A stretch of 64,000 nucleotides of DNA from Deinococcus cellulosilyticus NBRC 106333 = KACC 11606 (GTDB lineage Bacteria; Deinococcota; Deinococci; Deinococcales; Deinococcaceae): positions 62,001 to 126,000 of the forward strand of contig NZ_BJXB01000005.1 in assembly GCF_007990775.1 (NCBI RefSeq), read 5' to 3'. The notes under the pieces were generated by a model that was not told the DNA's origin, did no database searches, and saw only the letters and a program-made list of their open reading frames with translations. Shown piece by piece: positions 15,897 through 24,513 of this stretch; the stretch's first letter is position 1, and each line of letters begins with the position of its first letter. A program made the position numbers and the translations under genes.

Positions 15897-17192
15897 ATGC
15901 ACTGGAGATCAACCACCGGAAGTCTCGCTGTTGTCCTGCTGCTGGCTGGATGCAGCCAGACCCAGACAGGCACCCCTGCTGCAGTGAACAAGGCAGCCCT
16001 GACCAGTTGCGCCAGCATCTCGATCAACGAGAATGCGTACTACCGCATTGTGGGCAGGCAATCGAACCGTGCCCTGGATGTGAAAGAAGTCAGCACTGCC
16101 AATGGTGCAGCCGTGCAAACCTGGGGCTACGGTGGGGGAGACAACCAGAAATGGCGTTTCCAGTCGGTGGGAAGTGGTTTCTACCGGATCACCGCAAAAC
16201 ACAGTGGCAAGGCCATGGATGTCAGTGAAGTGAGCCAGAACAACGGGGCCATCATCCACCAGTGGGATTACGTGGGTGGGCAGAACCAGCAGTGGTGCTT
16301 GCAACCCACCGACAGCGGTTTCTACCGCATCCTGGCCAAACATTCCGGTAAAGCAGTAGATGTCAAAGACCTCAACACTGCGGATGGCGGTGTGGTGCAC
16401 CAGTGGGATTACGTGGGCGGAGCCAACCAGCAATGGAAGTTTGAACAGGTGGAGACCATCAACCAGCCCATCTGGAGCCAGGAATTCAATGAACCCTCAG
16501 GCGCGCAGCCTTCCACAGCCATCTGGAACTTTGAGACCGGAGGGTCAGGCTGGGGCAACAACGAACTGCAGAACTACACCAACCGGGCCTCCAACCTCGC
16601 CATGAACGGGGCAGGGCAACTGGTGATCACGGCACGCCGGGAGGCTTTCGGAAGCTGCTGGTATGGGGCCTGCCAGTACACCTCGGCGCGCATCACCACC
16701 CAGAACAAGTACTCTGTGCTGTACGGACGCATTGAGGCCCGCATCAAGATCCCCGGAGGTCAGGGCATCTGGCCTGCCTTCTGGATGCTGGGGGCCAACC
16801 TGGGCAGCGTGGGCTGGCCCAACAGCGGTGAAATTGACATCATGGAAGTGGTGGGCAGCGACCCCAACACTGTGCACACGACCCTGCACGGCCCTGGCTA
16901 CTCTGGATGCTGTGGGATTCACGGGGCCTACAACCTCGGGCAGGCTGTGTCCAACGCCTACCATGTGTTCGCTGTGGACAAACGTGAAAACGACATTCGC
17001 TTCTTTGTGGATGGGGTGCAGGTCTTCCGCGTAACACCCTCCAACCTGCCTGCAGGCACCCAGTGGGTCTTCAATCAGCCTTTCTTCATGCTGCTGAATG
17101 TTGCAGTGGGAGGCAACTGGCCTGGAAATCCAGATGCCAGCACCCCTTTCCCTGCCCAGATGCTTGTGGATTACATCCGCGTCTATCCCTGA
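15897..17192 (+). CDS. secreted GH16 glycoside hydrolase with ricin-type lectin repeats
   Basis: 431 residues. A lipoprotein signal peptide ends LLLAGC with the lipid-modified Cys19. Residues about 45-185 hold three ricin-B-like repeats, each with a Q-x-W-type end (NQKWRF, NQQWCL, NQQWKF) and binding-site pattern such as KHSGKAMDVSEVS. Residues about 190-431 are a GH16 laminarinase-like domain with the catalytic GEIDIMEVVG (Glu312, Asp314, Glu317). It probably cleaves beta-1,3- or mixed-linked glucans outside the cell. AGGAGG (15887-15892) is the ribosome binding site. Three LacI-type operator candidates around the promoter suggest sugar-dependent induction. Confidence 0.93.
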   Translation: MHWRSTTGSLAVVLLLAGCSQTQTGTPAAVNKAALTSCASISINENAYYRIVGRQSNRALDVKEVSTANGAAVQTWGYGGGDNQKWRFQSVGSGFYRITAKHSGKAMDVSEVSQNNGAIIHQWDYVGGQNQQWCLQPTDSGFYRILAKHSGKAVDVKDLNTADGGVVHQWDYVGGANQQWKFEQVETINQPIWSQEFNEPSGAQPSTAIWNFETGGSGWGNNELQNYTNRASNLAMNGAGQLVITARREAFGSCWYGACQYTSARITTQNKYSVLYGRIEARIKIPGGQGIWPAFWMLGANLGSVGWPNSGEIDIMEVVGSDPNTVHTTLHGPGYSGCCGIHGAYNLGQAVSNAYHVFAVDKRENDIRFFVDGVQVFRVTPSNLPAGTQWVFNQPFFMLLNVAVGGNWPGNPDASTPFPAQMLVDYIRVYP

Positions 17193-17216
17193 GCTGCAGG
17201 TTCTTGATTCTCTAAA

Positions 17217-17232
17217 TCTACCTATGTAGACT
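17217..17232 (+). promoter_or_regulatory. promoter and operator-like repeat of the PadR gene
   Basis: TAGACT (17227-17232) lies 6 nt before the ATG, and TCTAC-CTAT-GTAGA (17217-17230) overlaps it. An inverted repeat on the -10 box is what autorepression by a PadR dimer would need; this is an inference. Confidence 0.5.
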
Positions 17233-17238
17233 TGAGCC

Positions 17239-17526
17239 ATGATCCGGTACTCACCGCACATGGCTCAGGTGCTTTTGTTGCTCACCCCTCAGCCAGAACG
17301 CTGGTTTCATGGGTATGAAATGGCCCAAACCCTTTCCATGAAATCGGGCACCCTGTATCCCCTGTTGATCCGTCTGGAAGGAGAGGGATGGTTGGAGTCC
17401 CGCTGGGATGATTCCACCCCCAGACGTCACCTGTACCGCCTCTCCGATCAGGGAAAAATGCTTGCTGCCGGGTGGCTGGAGCGTCACCCGCAGCGGGTGC
17501 AGATGTTGAAAGGAGTTTTCACATGA
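17239..17526 (+). CDS. PadR-family transcriptional regulator
   Basis: 95 residues, a stand-alone winged helix: HGYEMAQTLSMKSGTLYPLLIRLEGEGWLESRW and RRHLYRLSDQGKML are classic PadR sequence. The C-terminal dimerisation helix is short. The ATG is leaderless (TAGACT 6 nt upstream). The stop overlaps the start of a membrane protein gene (ATGA), so the pair is coupled, as PadR genes usually are with the membrane protein they control. Confidence 0.9.
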   Translation: MIRYSPHMAQVLLLLTPQPERWFHGYEMAQTLSMKSGTLYPLLIRLEGEGWLESRWDDSTPRRHLYRLSDQGKMLAAGWLERHPQRVQMLKGVFT

Positions 17527-17945
17527 AATTGAGGCCTTATTGGAAAGCCCTGTGGGCAGAATCCCGCAACCTTCCTGCTTCAGAGCGGCTGGGATGGTTG
17601 GTGTCCGGGGCCTGGACGCTGTTCTGGAAGTATGAATCCTGGTGGCTGGTGGGGTGGGGTCTGGCCCTTTATGTGGTTTTTCATGCCAAAACATGGATGG
17701 GTCAGGAACTGGTTTCTGCACCGCTGGTGTTCGTGGTGAGCCTCCTGGCACATGCAATGAAGCCCTGGCGGCTGCATGACCTCTGGGGATATCCGATCTG
17801 GCTGATGCTGTTGGTCATCCTGCTGGGCTGGCACGCAGGCTGGGATGGGCTGGATCTGGTGCTGACCCTTCTGGCCATGGGAAGTGCAGGGTGGCTGAGC
17901 AAAACCATCCATCTCTCAAAAGAGAGCAGAAGCAACAAGGCATAA
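17523..17945 (+). CDS. membrane protein coupled to PadR regulator
   Basis: 140 residues with three or four hydrophobic segments (around WWLVGWGLALYVVF, APLVFVVSLLAHAM and IWLMLLVILLGW). The N-terminal part (RPYWKALWAESRNLPASERL) is amphipathic. No family is recognised. The start overlaps the PadR stop by ATGA, so expression is tied to the regulator. A role in membrane stress is plausible by analogy with other PadR pairs but not shown. Confidence 0.75.
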   Translation: MKLRPYWKALWAESRNLPASERLGWLVSGAWTLFWKYESWWLVGWGLALYVVFHAKTWMGQELVSAPLVFVVSLLAHAMKPWRLHDLWGYPIWLMLLVILLGWHAGWDGLDLVLTLLAMGSAGWLSKTIHLSKESRSNKA

Positions 17946-17992
17946 GCCAGAACAGGGATTTCAGGGGAACACGAAAGGTTCACACTTGATCC

Positions 17993-18541
17993 ATGCAGCG
18001 TGTGATGATTCTGGGAGAACCCGGTTCAGGCAAAAGCACCCTGGCAACTGCACTGGGAGCAAAACAAAAGCTTCCCGTGGTTCATCTGGACCGGATCTTC
18101 TGGCAACCCGGATGGCAGGAACCTGATCCGGCAACTTTCAAAGCGCAGCATGACAGGTGCGCCAGCGAAGAGCGCTGGATCATCGATGGGATCTACTGGA
18201 AGACCATCGATTTTCGGGCCCAGCGTGCAGACACCATCATCTGGCTGGACCTGCCTCTGTGGCTCAGGCTGTACCGGGTTTTGCGCCGCACCCTGATCAC
18301 CCTGGGCAAGTCGCGCCCTGATCTGGCTCCCGGTTGCCCGGAGAAATTCGATTTTGGCTTTTACCATTACATCCTGATTGGGCACCAGAAGCGAAACCAG
18401 CGGATTTCCAGCCTTCTGGAAAAGTTCGAAGGCACAAAACAGGTGATTGTGCTCAGGTCTCGCCGGGAGGTGCAGCAGTTTCTGGAAGGGCTCCAGGAGC
18501 GGCCTGTTGGAGGAGGGGATCTGGAAAAGTCAGGCCCATGA
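17993..18541 (+). CDS. P-loop kinase, FlaR/topology-modulation type
   Basis: 182 residues. Walker A GEPGSGKST at residues 7-15, then VVHLDRIFWQPGW and a DTIIWLDLPLWLRLYRVLRR motif, which is characteristic of the adenylate-kinase-like proteins annotated as FlaR or DNA topology modulation protein. The true biochemical role of this family is not settled. A CACACT -10-like box 6 nt before the ATG suggests a leaderless start. Confidence 0.8.
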   Translation: MQRVMILGEPGSGKSTLATALGAKQKLPVVHLDRIFWQPGWQEPDPATFKAQHDRCASEERWIIDGIYWKTIDFRAQRADTIIWLDLPLWLRLYRVLRRTLITLGKSRPDLAPGCPEKFDFGFYHYILIGHQKRNQRISSLLEKFEGTKQVIVLRSRREVQQFLEGLQERPVGGGDLEKSGP

Positions 18542-18615
18542 ATGACTCTCTAAAGGATTCGACAAGTTACCTAAACAATTCTGAAATTCTGTCCTGATTT
18601 GCGTCAGTCTAAAGT

Positions 18616-19584
18616 ATGGCTTTCTTTGATCTTCCTGTGACCGAGCTGGAACGCTACCTCCCTGACCGCACCGAACGCCCTGATTTTGATGCCTTCTGGC
18701 AAACCACCCTTGCAGAGGCCCGCAGCTTTCCACTGAATGCCACCTTCACCCCGTATCCCACCCCCTTTGAGACCCTGGAGTTCTTCGATGTGACCTACAG
18801 GGGTTACGGCGGCCACCCCATCAAAGGCTGGTTTGTGCTGCCAAAAAACCGTTCGGCAGAAAAACTGCCCTGTGTGGTGGAATACATCGGTTACGGTGGA
18901 GGACGGGGGATTCCTGCCCACTGGATGCACTATGCCAGTGCAGGCTACGCCCATCTGATCATGGACACCCGTGGACAGGGCAGCAGCTGGCGCACCGGAG
19001 ACACCCCAGATCCTGAAGGCACCTCTCCCCACATTCCCGGTTTCATGACCCAGGGCATCGACAGGCCCGAAACCTACTATTACCGCCGTGTCTACACCGA
19101 TGCTGTGCGTGCTGTGGAAGCTGCACGCAGTCACCCGCAAGTTGATCCAGAGCGCATTGCTGTGCTGGGTGGAAGCCAGGGGGGAGGCATCACCATCGCT
19201 GTGGCCGGACTGGACCCCACGGTGAATGCTGTGCTGCCCGATGTGCCTTTCCTCTGCCACTTCGAGCGTGCCGTGACCATGGTGGACAGTTACCCCTATC
19301 AGGAAATCACCAATTACCTGAAAATCCACCGCCGCAAGATCGATACGGTGTTCCACACCCTCAGTTACTTTGATGGCATGAACCTGGCGGCCCGTGCCAA
19401 GGCCCCCTCCCTGTTTTCTGTGGCCCTGATGGACTCCATTTGCCCGCCCTCCACGGTGTACGCGGCCTTCAACCATTACGCCGGTGAGAAAACCATCCAG
19501 GTGTGGCCCTTCAACCACCATGAAGGGGGAGACATGGACCAGACCATGCTGCGACTGGACTTCCTGCACAAAACCCTGCGTTGA
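18616..19584 (+). CDS. acetyl xylan esterase / cephalosporin-C deacetylase family (CE7)
   Basis: 322 residues, the normal length for CE7. Motifs: YIGYGGGRG, the family-specific RGQG (MDTRGQGSSW), GGSQGG with the nucleophile Ser, and the final HHEGG holding the catalytic His. No signal peptide, so it acts in the cytoplasm, removing acetyl groups from short imported xylo-oligosaccharides or other acetylated compounds. It fits with the secreted GH16 enzyme and sugar permease as part of polysaccharide use, though not in one operon. Confidence 0.92.
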   Translation: MAFFDLPVTELERYLPDRTERPDFDAFWQTTLAEARSFPLNATFTPYPTPFETLEFFDVTYRGYGGHPIKGWFVLPKNRSAEKLPCVVEYIGYGGGRGIPAHWMHYASAGYAHLIMDTRGQGSSWRTGDTPDPEGTSPHIPGFMTQGIDRPETYYYRRVYTDAVRAVEAARSHPQVDPERIAVLGGSQGGGITIAVAGLDPTVNAVLPDVPFLCHFERAVTMVDSYPYQEITNYLKIHRRKIDTVFHTLSYFDGMNLAARAKAPSLFSVALMDSICPPSTVYAAFNHYAGEKTIQVWPFNHHEGGDMDQTMLRLDFLHKTLR

Positions 19585-19591
19585 TTTTGTG

Positions 19592-19636
19592 TGGATCATG
19601 CAGGGGTGGACTGTTGGCCTGTCCCTGCATGATCCA
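19592..19636 (+). repeat. perfect 14-bp inverted repeat after the CE7 gene
   Basis: TGGATCATGCAGGG (19592-19605) and CCCTGCATGATCCA (19623-19636) enclose 17 bases. There is no T-run, so it may be a transcript-end hairpin rather than a classic terminator. The rest of 19637-19777 has a possible -10 TACAAT near 19668 but no gene I can support. Confidence 0.6.
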
Positions 19637-19777
19637 GATCAGGGATTTCAGGCAATGGTGTTTCCTCTACAATGCCAGGAGCTGTCAGGGTTTTTCGGAA
19701 GTCCTGCTGTCCTGTCGGACACAAAACCTTTGCTGTGGCTTCTCCAGCACCAATAAAGAAAACAACTGGTTTCTGAA

Positions 19778-20065
19778 ATGCTGCATTCAGTCCCAGTTCA
19801 TTTGAGGGTTTGTGTATACCATCAGGGGGTGTACAGGCCATACGTCACCGAAATTCGAACCGCCCACCTGAAGGCCCAGCAGGCCGAACGGAGTGGCATG
19901 TATCACGTTGCCGTGCAGCAGTACCTGATCTGCCTTGAAAAAAGCGAGTGCCGTCAGGATTGCCAGTGCGTGAACTACTTCGCCCAGCAACTCAGCAACT
20001 GCTACCGCCAGATGGGTTTGCTGGACAAGGCGAATTTCTATGCGGGCCTGGCCCATCTGGACTGA
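19778..20065 (+). CDS. small hypothetical protein with TPR-like helices
   Basis: 95 residues. The C-terminal two thirds (HLKAQQAERSGMYHVAVQQY, then NCYRQMGLLDKANFYAGLA) read like two tetratricopeptide helices pairs; between them is a Cys-rich stretch CLEKSECRQDCQC. A terminator follows 24 bp after the stop, supporting a real gene. The start is uncertain: ATG 19778 or GTG 19829. No function assigned. Confidence 0.6.
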   Translation: MLHSVPVHLRVCVYHQGVYRPYVTEIRTAHLKAQQAERSGMYHVAVQQYLICLEKSECRQDCQCVNYFAQQLSNCYRQMGLLDKANFYAGLAHLD

Positions 20066-20088
20066 ATCCTCCCTCTGAATTTCTGTGT

Positions 20089-20114
20089 CCTGCCAGACCT
20101 CTGGCAGGATTTTT
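20089..20114 (+). terminator. terminator after the TPR-like gene
   Basis: CCTGCCAG pairs with CTGGCAGG around ACCT, followed by ATTTTTG. Confidence 0.85.
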
Positions 20115-20192
20115 GCTGTTTTCTTTGCTGAAATCGCTGTCAGACAGACCTCTGTTCATTTCTTATCTGCAGCGTCGATAAAATGTTCTCAG

Positions 20193-20828
20193 ATGAAAGC
20201 ACTGATCACCAAACGTCTGAGAAACCACACCTACCCCCGGTGGTTGCAATGGCTGGCCCGCATCTTCTGGAGTGTGCAGGGCTGGAAACTTCACGGCAAA
20301 CGCCCCACCATCCCCAAATACCTGCTGGTGGTCGCACCGCACACCACCAACCAGGATTTCTTCTATTACCTCTGGCTGAGCGTGGGGTACAACATCCACC
20401 CTTATTTCATTGCCAAGAAGGACATCTTCAATGGACTGCTGGGGCCCATCATGCGTTCCCTTGGCGGAATTGCCATTGACCGGGCCGCCAGTGCCGATGT
20501 GGTGGATCAGGCTGCAGAGGAATTCCGCAACGCTGAGGAAATGGTCATTGCCATCCTGCCCGAGGGAACCCGCAAAAAAAGACCCTACTGGAAGAGCGGT
20601 TTCTATTACATCGCCCTGGAGGGTCAGGTCCCGATGGTGATGGTCAGCATGAACTTCAAAGAGAAGTGGATCAAGCTCAGCGAACCCTACCACCTCACTG
20701 GAGACCAGCAGCGTGATCTGGATGTAATCCGCAGGTTTTATAGTGATGCTCACGGCATCAAACCTGAAAACTTCAGTGACATCGTCTTTCAGGAACGCAC
20801 AGGCCAGAATTCAGGAGGACAGACATGA
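20193..20828 (+). CDS. PlsC-type lysophospholipid acyltransferase
   Basis: 211 residues. Motif I is HTTNQD in VAPHTTNQDFFYYL (H-x4-D), and motif III is LPEGTRKK. The family transfers acyl chains to glycerol-based lipids such as 1-acylglycerol-3-phosphate. It lacks an obvious membrane anchor, as in the short bacterial type. TAAAAT (20179-20184) stands 8 nt before the ATG and no Shine-Dalgarno is present, so the longer upstream frame is not used. The stop overlaps the thiolase start (ATGA), making a lipid-metabolism operon. Confidence 0.88.
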   Translation: MKALITKRLRNHTYPRWLQWLARIFWSVQGWKLHGKRPTIPKYLLVVAPHTTNQDFFYYLWLSVGYNIHPYFIAKKDIFNGLLGPIMRSLGGIAIDRAASADVVDQAAEEFRNAEEMVIAILPEGTRKKRPYWKSGFYYIALEGQVPMVMVSMNFKEKWIKLSEPYHLTGDQQRDLDVIRRFYSDAHGIKPENFSDIVFQERTGQNSGGQT

Positions 20829-21982
20829 GTGTGGTTCTCGTCAGCGGAGCACGCACTGCCATTGGAGCGATGGGTGGGGCGTTCAAGGACATCAGCGAAA
20901 GTGAACTGGCGGTTCATGCGCTCAAAGGTGCGCTGACCCGTGCAGGGGTGCAGCCTGAAGACCTGCAGGAACTGACCCTTGGGCAGGTGATCAGTGCCGG
21001 GCGCTCTGCCTACAATGCCCGCAGAATTGCCCTCGAATCGGGCCTCCGGGAAGATGTGCCCAGTTATCAGGTGAATCAGCTCTGTGGCTCTGGGATGCGG
21101 GCAGCTTACGCAGCTTTCCAGGCCCTGAAGCTCGGGGAGCACCAGCTGGTCACGGCAGGTGGGGCAGAGAACATGACCCAGGCCCCCTACATCCTGCCCA
21201 CCGCACGCTACGGGCAGAAACTCGGGCACCAGACCCTGCTGGACACCCTGACCCACACCCTCACCTGTGGGGTTTCTGATCTTCCGATGGGCATCACCGC
21301 AGAAAACATTGCGGAGAAATATAGGATCACCCGCCAGGAACAGGACGGGTGGACCGTGATCAGCCACCAGAGGGCACTGGAAGCCCAGCGTTCTGGACGG
21401 TTCGCAAAAGAGATTGTGCCTGTCGGGACCCGCTCTGGTCTGGTCGATCAGGATGAAAGGCCCCAGGAAACCACCCTGGAAGCCATCTCGAAACTGCGCC
21501 CGGTGTTCAAGAAAGAGGGCACGGTCACTGCAGCCAACGCCAGTGGCATCAACGATGGGGCCTGCATGATGATCTTTGCCACCGAGGATTACGCCAGAGC
21601 ACAGGGGCTCCCCATTCTGGCCCGCATTCACGGATTCCACTCTGTGGGGGTCCCACCAGAACTGATGGGTCTTGGACCAAGCCTCGCCATTCCCAGATTG
21701 CTCCAGCGTTTCGAAAAGACCCTCTCAGACATCGATCTGATCGAGGTGAACGAGGCCTTTGCTGCCCAGTTCCTGGGTGTCGCCAGAGACCTGAACCTCG
21801 ATCTGGAAAAAACCAACGTCAACGGTGGTGCAGTGGCCCTTGGGCACCCGGTGGGCATGAGTGGAGCACGGGTGCTTTACACCCTGGCCCTGGAACTTCA
21901 GGAACGCAACCTGCAATGGGGTGTGGGCAGCCTTTGTATTGGTGGAGGACAGGGCATCGCCTGTTTGATTGAGCGGGTGTGA
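20825..21982 (+). CDS. acetyl-CoA C-acyltransferase (thiolase)
   Basis: 385 residues with all thiolase signatures: active Cys in NQLCGSGMR, then NVNGGAVALGHPVGMSGARV and the C-terminal LCIGGGQG. Whether it breaks down fatty acyl-CoA or condenses acetyl-CoA cannot be told. It is translationally coupled to the acyltransferase upstream. Confidence 0.95.
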   Translation: MSVVLVSGARTAIGAMGGAFKDISESELAVHALKGALTRAGVQPEDLQELTLGQVISAGRSAYNARRIALESGLREDVPSYQVNQLCGSGMRAAYAAFQALKLGEHQLVTAGGAENMTQAPYILPTARYGQKLGHQTLLDTLTHTLTCGVSDLPMGITAENIAEKYRITRQEQDGWTVISHQRALEAQRSGRFAKEIVPVGTRSGLVDQDERPQETTLEAISKLRPVFKKEGTVTAANASGINDGACMMIFATEDYARAQGLPILARIHGFHSVGVPPELMGLGPSLAIPRLLQRFEKTLSDIDLIEVNEAFAAQFLGVARDLNLDLEKTNVNGGAVALGHPVGMSGARVLYTLALELQERNLQWGVGSLCIGGGQGIACLIERV

Positions 21983-22029
21983 TCCGGGCTGGAACTGTTT
22001 TTTCAGTTTCTGTAACAGCTTTCTGAATG

Positions 22030-22057
22030 TTGCCCCGCTCATCTGCTGTGTTATGCT
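22030..22057 (+). promoter_or_regulatory. promoter of the sRNA candidate
   Basis: TTGCCC (22030-22035), 16-bp spacer, TATGCT (22052-22057). Confidence 0.5.
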
Positions 22058-22062
22058 GAAAG

Positions 22063-22131
22063 CCCCACCCACGCTGTCCTGACAACAGGACAGTCCGCGC
22101 CGGAAGCCACCCCTTCCGGCGCACCCTTTTT
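22063..22131 (+). ncRNA. candidate small RNA with two hairpins
   Basis: A transcript from the promoter above would be about 69 nt. It contains CTGTCCTG-ACAA-CAGGACAG (22074-22093) and a 10-bp stem GCGCCGGAAG/CTTCCGGCGC (22097-22122), then ACCC and TTTTT (22127-22131). No open frame fits in it. Two adjacent perfect hairpins with a terminator-like end argue for a small RNA, or an attenuator leader. No known RNA family is recognised. Confidence 0.45.
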
Positions 22132-22262
22132 GGAGATGAATAAGACAGTCGGCCTGAAAAGAATGGGCTTGTGCAAGAGCCAGTCAAAAAGACCTCTGCC
22201 TGACTGTTTGGTGGATCGCTGCGCCTTTCCTGTTTTCTGACTGGAGCGTCAGGTGATTTTTT

Positions 22263-22283
22263 GCTGATGGCTGAGAGCTGATG
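22263..22283 (+). repeat. short heptad array, GCTGATG type
   Basis: Three units: GCTGATG, GCTGAGA, GCTGATG. This is the complement of the GCCATCA-type array at 58912-58939. Confidence 0.7.
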
Positions 22284-22459
22284 GCCCACCCCATCAACAG
22301 GGCCAGACTTCAGGCTTGCCCTGCCTGTCACCCACCCCGTTAAGACATCACCTGCTGCAAACAGTACCTTTAGGTGCACTTAAAAAGCAGGGGAATTCTC
22401 TGTGCCCAGGCAGGGGAAAGGCCAAAACGTCCCGAAAGTGGGCGCGTAGAATGAAAACC

Positions 22460-23344
22460 ATGACGCCCACCCGAGCCGCCCTCCTCAGCCTGCTGGTTGG
22501 GGTGCTGGTTTTTGTTCTGAAGTACCTTGCCTTTTACTACACAGGTTCGGTGGCGCTGTATTCGGATGCCCTGGAAAGCATCGTGAACATCGTGGCTGCA
22601 GGTGCCGCCCTGATCGCCCTGCGTGTTGCGGCCATGCCCGCAGATCCCAACCACCCTTATGGTCACACCAAGGCCGAGTATTTCAGTGCCGTGCTTGAAG
22701 GGGTGCTGATTCTGTTCGCTGCCATCACCATTTTTCAGGAGGCCTATAAGGGCTTTCTGCACCCTAAAGAACTGAAAGACCTCAACATCGGGGCCATCAT
22801 TTCGCTGGTGGCCTCGGGTCTCAATGGTGTGCTGGGCACCTACCTGATTCGCATTGGCCGGGCCGTGCGTTCTCCAGCCCTCACTGCAGATGGCCGGCAT
22901 GTGATGACTGATGTGGTCACTTCGGTAGGGGTGCTCCTCGGGGTGATGCTGGCAGGCCTGACCGGAATCCGACTGCTGGACCCCCTGATCGCTGTGCTGG
23001 TGGCCCTCAACATCCTCTGGACCGGATGGCAGCTGATGAAAGAAAGTGTCGGTGGCCTGATGGACGCTGCCCCCAAAGCCGAACTGCTCGAGCAGGTGCG
23101 TCACATTGTGGGACAACACGGTGAGGGTGCCCTGGAGGCCCATGACCTGAGGGCCAGACACGCTGGAAGGATCACCTTTATTGAGTTTCATCTGGTGGTC
23201 CCTGGCAGCATGACGGTGGAGGAGGCCCACACCATCTGTGACCGCATCGAGGCAGGCCTCAAGGAAACCCTGCATGAGGTGGAAATCAGCATCCATGTGG
23301 AGCCTGAAAGCAAGGCAAAACACCACGGCATTGTGGTGCTCTGA
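22460..23344 (+). CDS. cation diffusion facilitator transporter
   Basis: 294 residues with six predicted membrane helices and a cytosolic C-terminal domain. Metal-site signatures: YSDALESIVN in helix 2, HPYGH in the loop, HVMTD in helix 5, and the C-terminal region with VEISIHVEPE. These transporters expel Zn, Fe, Mn or Co in exchange for protons; in Deinococcus one member exports Mn. The metal cannot be assigned here. The ATG at 22460 lies 7 nt after TAGAAT (22447-22452), so the mRNA is leaderless; a Met three codons upstream overlaps this box. Confidence 0.9.
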   Translation: MTPTRAALLSLLVGVLVFVLKYLAFYYTGSVALYSDALESIVNIVAAGAALIALRVAAMPADPNHPYGHTKAEYFSAVLEGVLILFAAITIFQEAYKGFLHPKELKDLNIGAIISLVASGLNGVLGTYLIRIGRAVRSPALTADGRHVMTDVVTSVGVLLGVMLAGLTGIRLLDPLIAVLVALNILWTGWQLMKESVGGLMDAAPKAELLEQVRHIVGQHGEGALEAHDLRARHAGRITFIEFHLVVPGSMTVEEAHTICDRIEAGLKETLHEVEISIHVEPESKAKHHGIVVL

Positions 23345-23477
23345 AAAACAAAAAGAAGGCTTGCAGTGATCCCTGTCCTGAAGGGTCTTCATGCTTTGTG
23401 GCACAATGCAACTTGAAAGAACCATGAGTCGTACATGAGTTTTGAAGGCTGTGGGCTTTCAAGGAGGAGTTAACGTC

Positions 23478-24425
23478 ATGCCGATTTTCGTGCTGGTGAT
23501 TCTGGCAGGCATTGTGCTGCTGGTCCTGAGTGCCAACCAGAAACAGAAAGCTTTCCGCACCCCTGCCATTGCCCTGGTGGCCGTTGGACTGCTGGGTACG
23601 GCACTCTCGGGTGCATTCGTGATCATTCCGGCAGGCAGTGTCGGGGTGGTCTTCAACATCTTTGGGGGGGTGAAGCCCGGAGTGATGGGTGAAGGTTACC
23701 ACTTCGTGCTGCCTGGGGTGGAGCGCGTCACCATCTATGAGGCCCGTCTGCAGGAAATCACCCTCTCCCGCATCGGAGAAAGTGGGCAGAACACCGATGA
23801 AAGCATCCATGCCCGTTCAAAAGAAGGTCTGGAAATTGCTGCAGACATCACCGTGCAGTTCAGCCTCAAAGCCGATGAAGCTGCCAAAATGCACAAGGAA
23901 CTTGGCCCCCACTACATTGACACGGTCATCCGTCCCCAGGTGCGCTCAAAGGTGCGGGATGCGGTGGGCCAGTTCAATGCTGCCGACCTGATCTCCACCC
24001 AGCGCACCCAGCTTGAAGCCCTGATCACCGAACGCCTCACCAGTGAGTTTGACAAGAACCACATCGAACTCCGCAACGTGCTGCTGCGTGAACTGCGCAT
24101 CCCCGAGTCGGTGGCCAAGGTCATCGAGGAGAAACAGACCGCTGAGCAGCAGGTGGCCATTGAAAAGAACCGCAAGCAACAGTCCGAAATCTCTGCCCAG
24201 CGCAAAGTCATCGAAGCCGAAGGGGACGCCAAAGCCCAGATTGCCCGTGCTGAAGGGGAAGCCAAAGCCCTCAGCCTGCGCGGCAAGGCCCTCAAGGAAA
24301 ACCCTGAAATCATCCAGCTCACCATGGCTGAAAAACTCGCTCCGAGCATCCAGACCATCATGGTTCCCTCCAATGGCGGTTACCTGCTGGACCTCAAGAG
24401 CCTGACCACGGCGAAGAAGCAGTGA
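23478..24425 (+). CDS. SPFH/prohibitin-like membrane protein
   Basis: 315 residues: two N-terminal hydrophobic segments, then a band-7 domain (VFNIFGGVKPGVMGEGYHFV, TVIRPQVRSKVRDAVGQF) and a long Ala/Glu/Lys-rich coiled coil (about residues 195-280). Such proteins form large ring-like membrane scaffolds, often regulating proteases. AAGGAGG lies 10 nt before the ATG at 23478. Monocistronic, ended by a strong bidirectional terminator. Confidence 0.9.
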   Translation: MPIFVLVILAGIVLLVLSANQKQKAFRTPAIALVAVGLLGTALSGAFVIIPAGSVGVVFNIFGGVKPGVMGEGYHFVLPGVERVTIYEARLQEITLSRIGESGQNTDESIHARSKEGLEIAADITVQFSLKADEAAKMHKELGPHYIDTVIRPQVRSKVRDAVGQFNAADLISTQRTQLEALITERLTSEFDKNHIELRNVLLRELRIPESVAKVIEEKQTAEQQVAIEKNRKQQSEISAQRKVIEAEGDAKAQIARAEGEAKALSLRGKALKENPEIIQLTMAEKLAPSIQTIMVPSNGGYLLDLKSLTTAKKQ

Positions 24426-24451
24426 CCTGTTGACCTCACCCCGCTTTGCTC

Positions 24452-24469
24452 CCTCTCCTGCAGGAGAGG
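24452..24469. repeat. 18-bp perfect palindrome between SPFH gene and terminator
   Basis: CCTCTCCTGCAGGAGAGG is perfectly self-complementary and preceded by ACCCCGCTTTGCTCC. It resembles in design the larger palindrome after der (26639-26712), so both may belong to one dispersed family. Confidence 0.5.
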
Positions 24470-24474
24470 ACCAG

Positions 24475-24502
24475 AAAAAACGCCCCAATAGGGGCGTTTT
24501 TT
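24475..24502. terminator. bidirectional terminator
   Basis: AAAAAACGCCCC-AATA-GGGGCGTTTTTT, 12-bp perfect stem serving the SPFH gene and the convergent DUF1990 gene. Confidence 0.95.
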
Positions 24503-24513
24503 CTGCGGTGAGG

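Larger units (their letters stand above)
21983..22459. other. 477-bp intergenic region holding an sRNA candidate and a heptad array
   Basis: Apart from the sRNA candidate (22063-22131) and the heptad array (22263-22283), I find no gene. The open frame that runs into the CDF gene from 22316 has no start signal. Confidence 0.6.

Noticed and set aside
22316..22459. Longer N-terminus of the CDF transporter
   Set aside because: The extension is hydrophilic and low in family resemblance, and TAGAAT 7 nt before the ATG at 22460 fixes the start.
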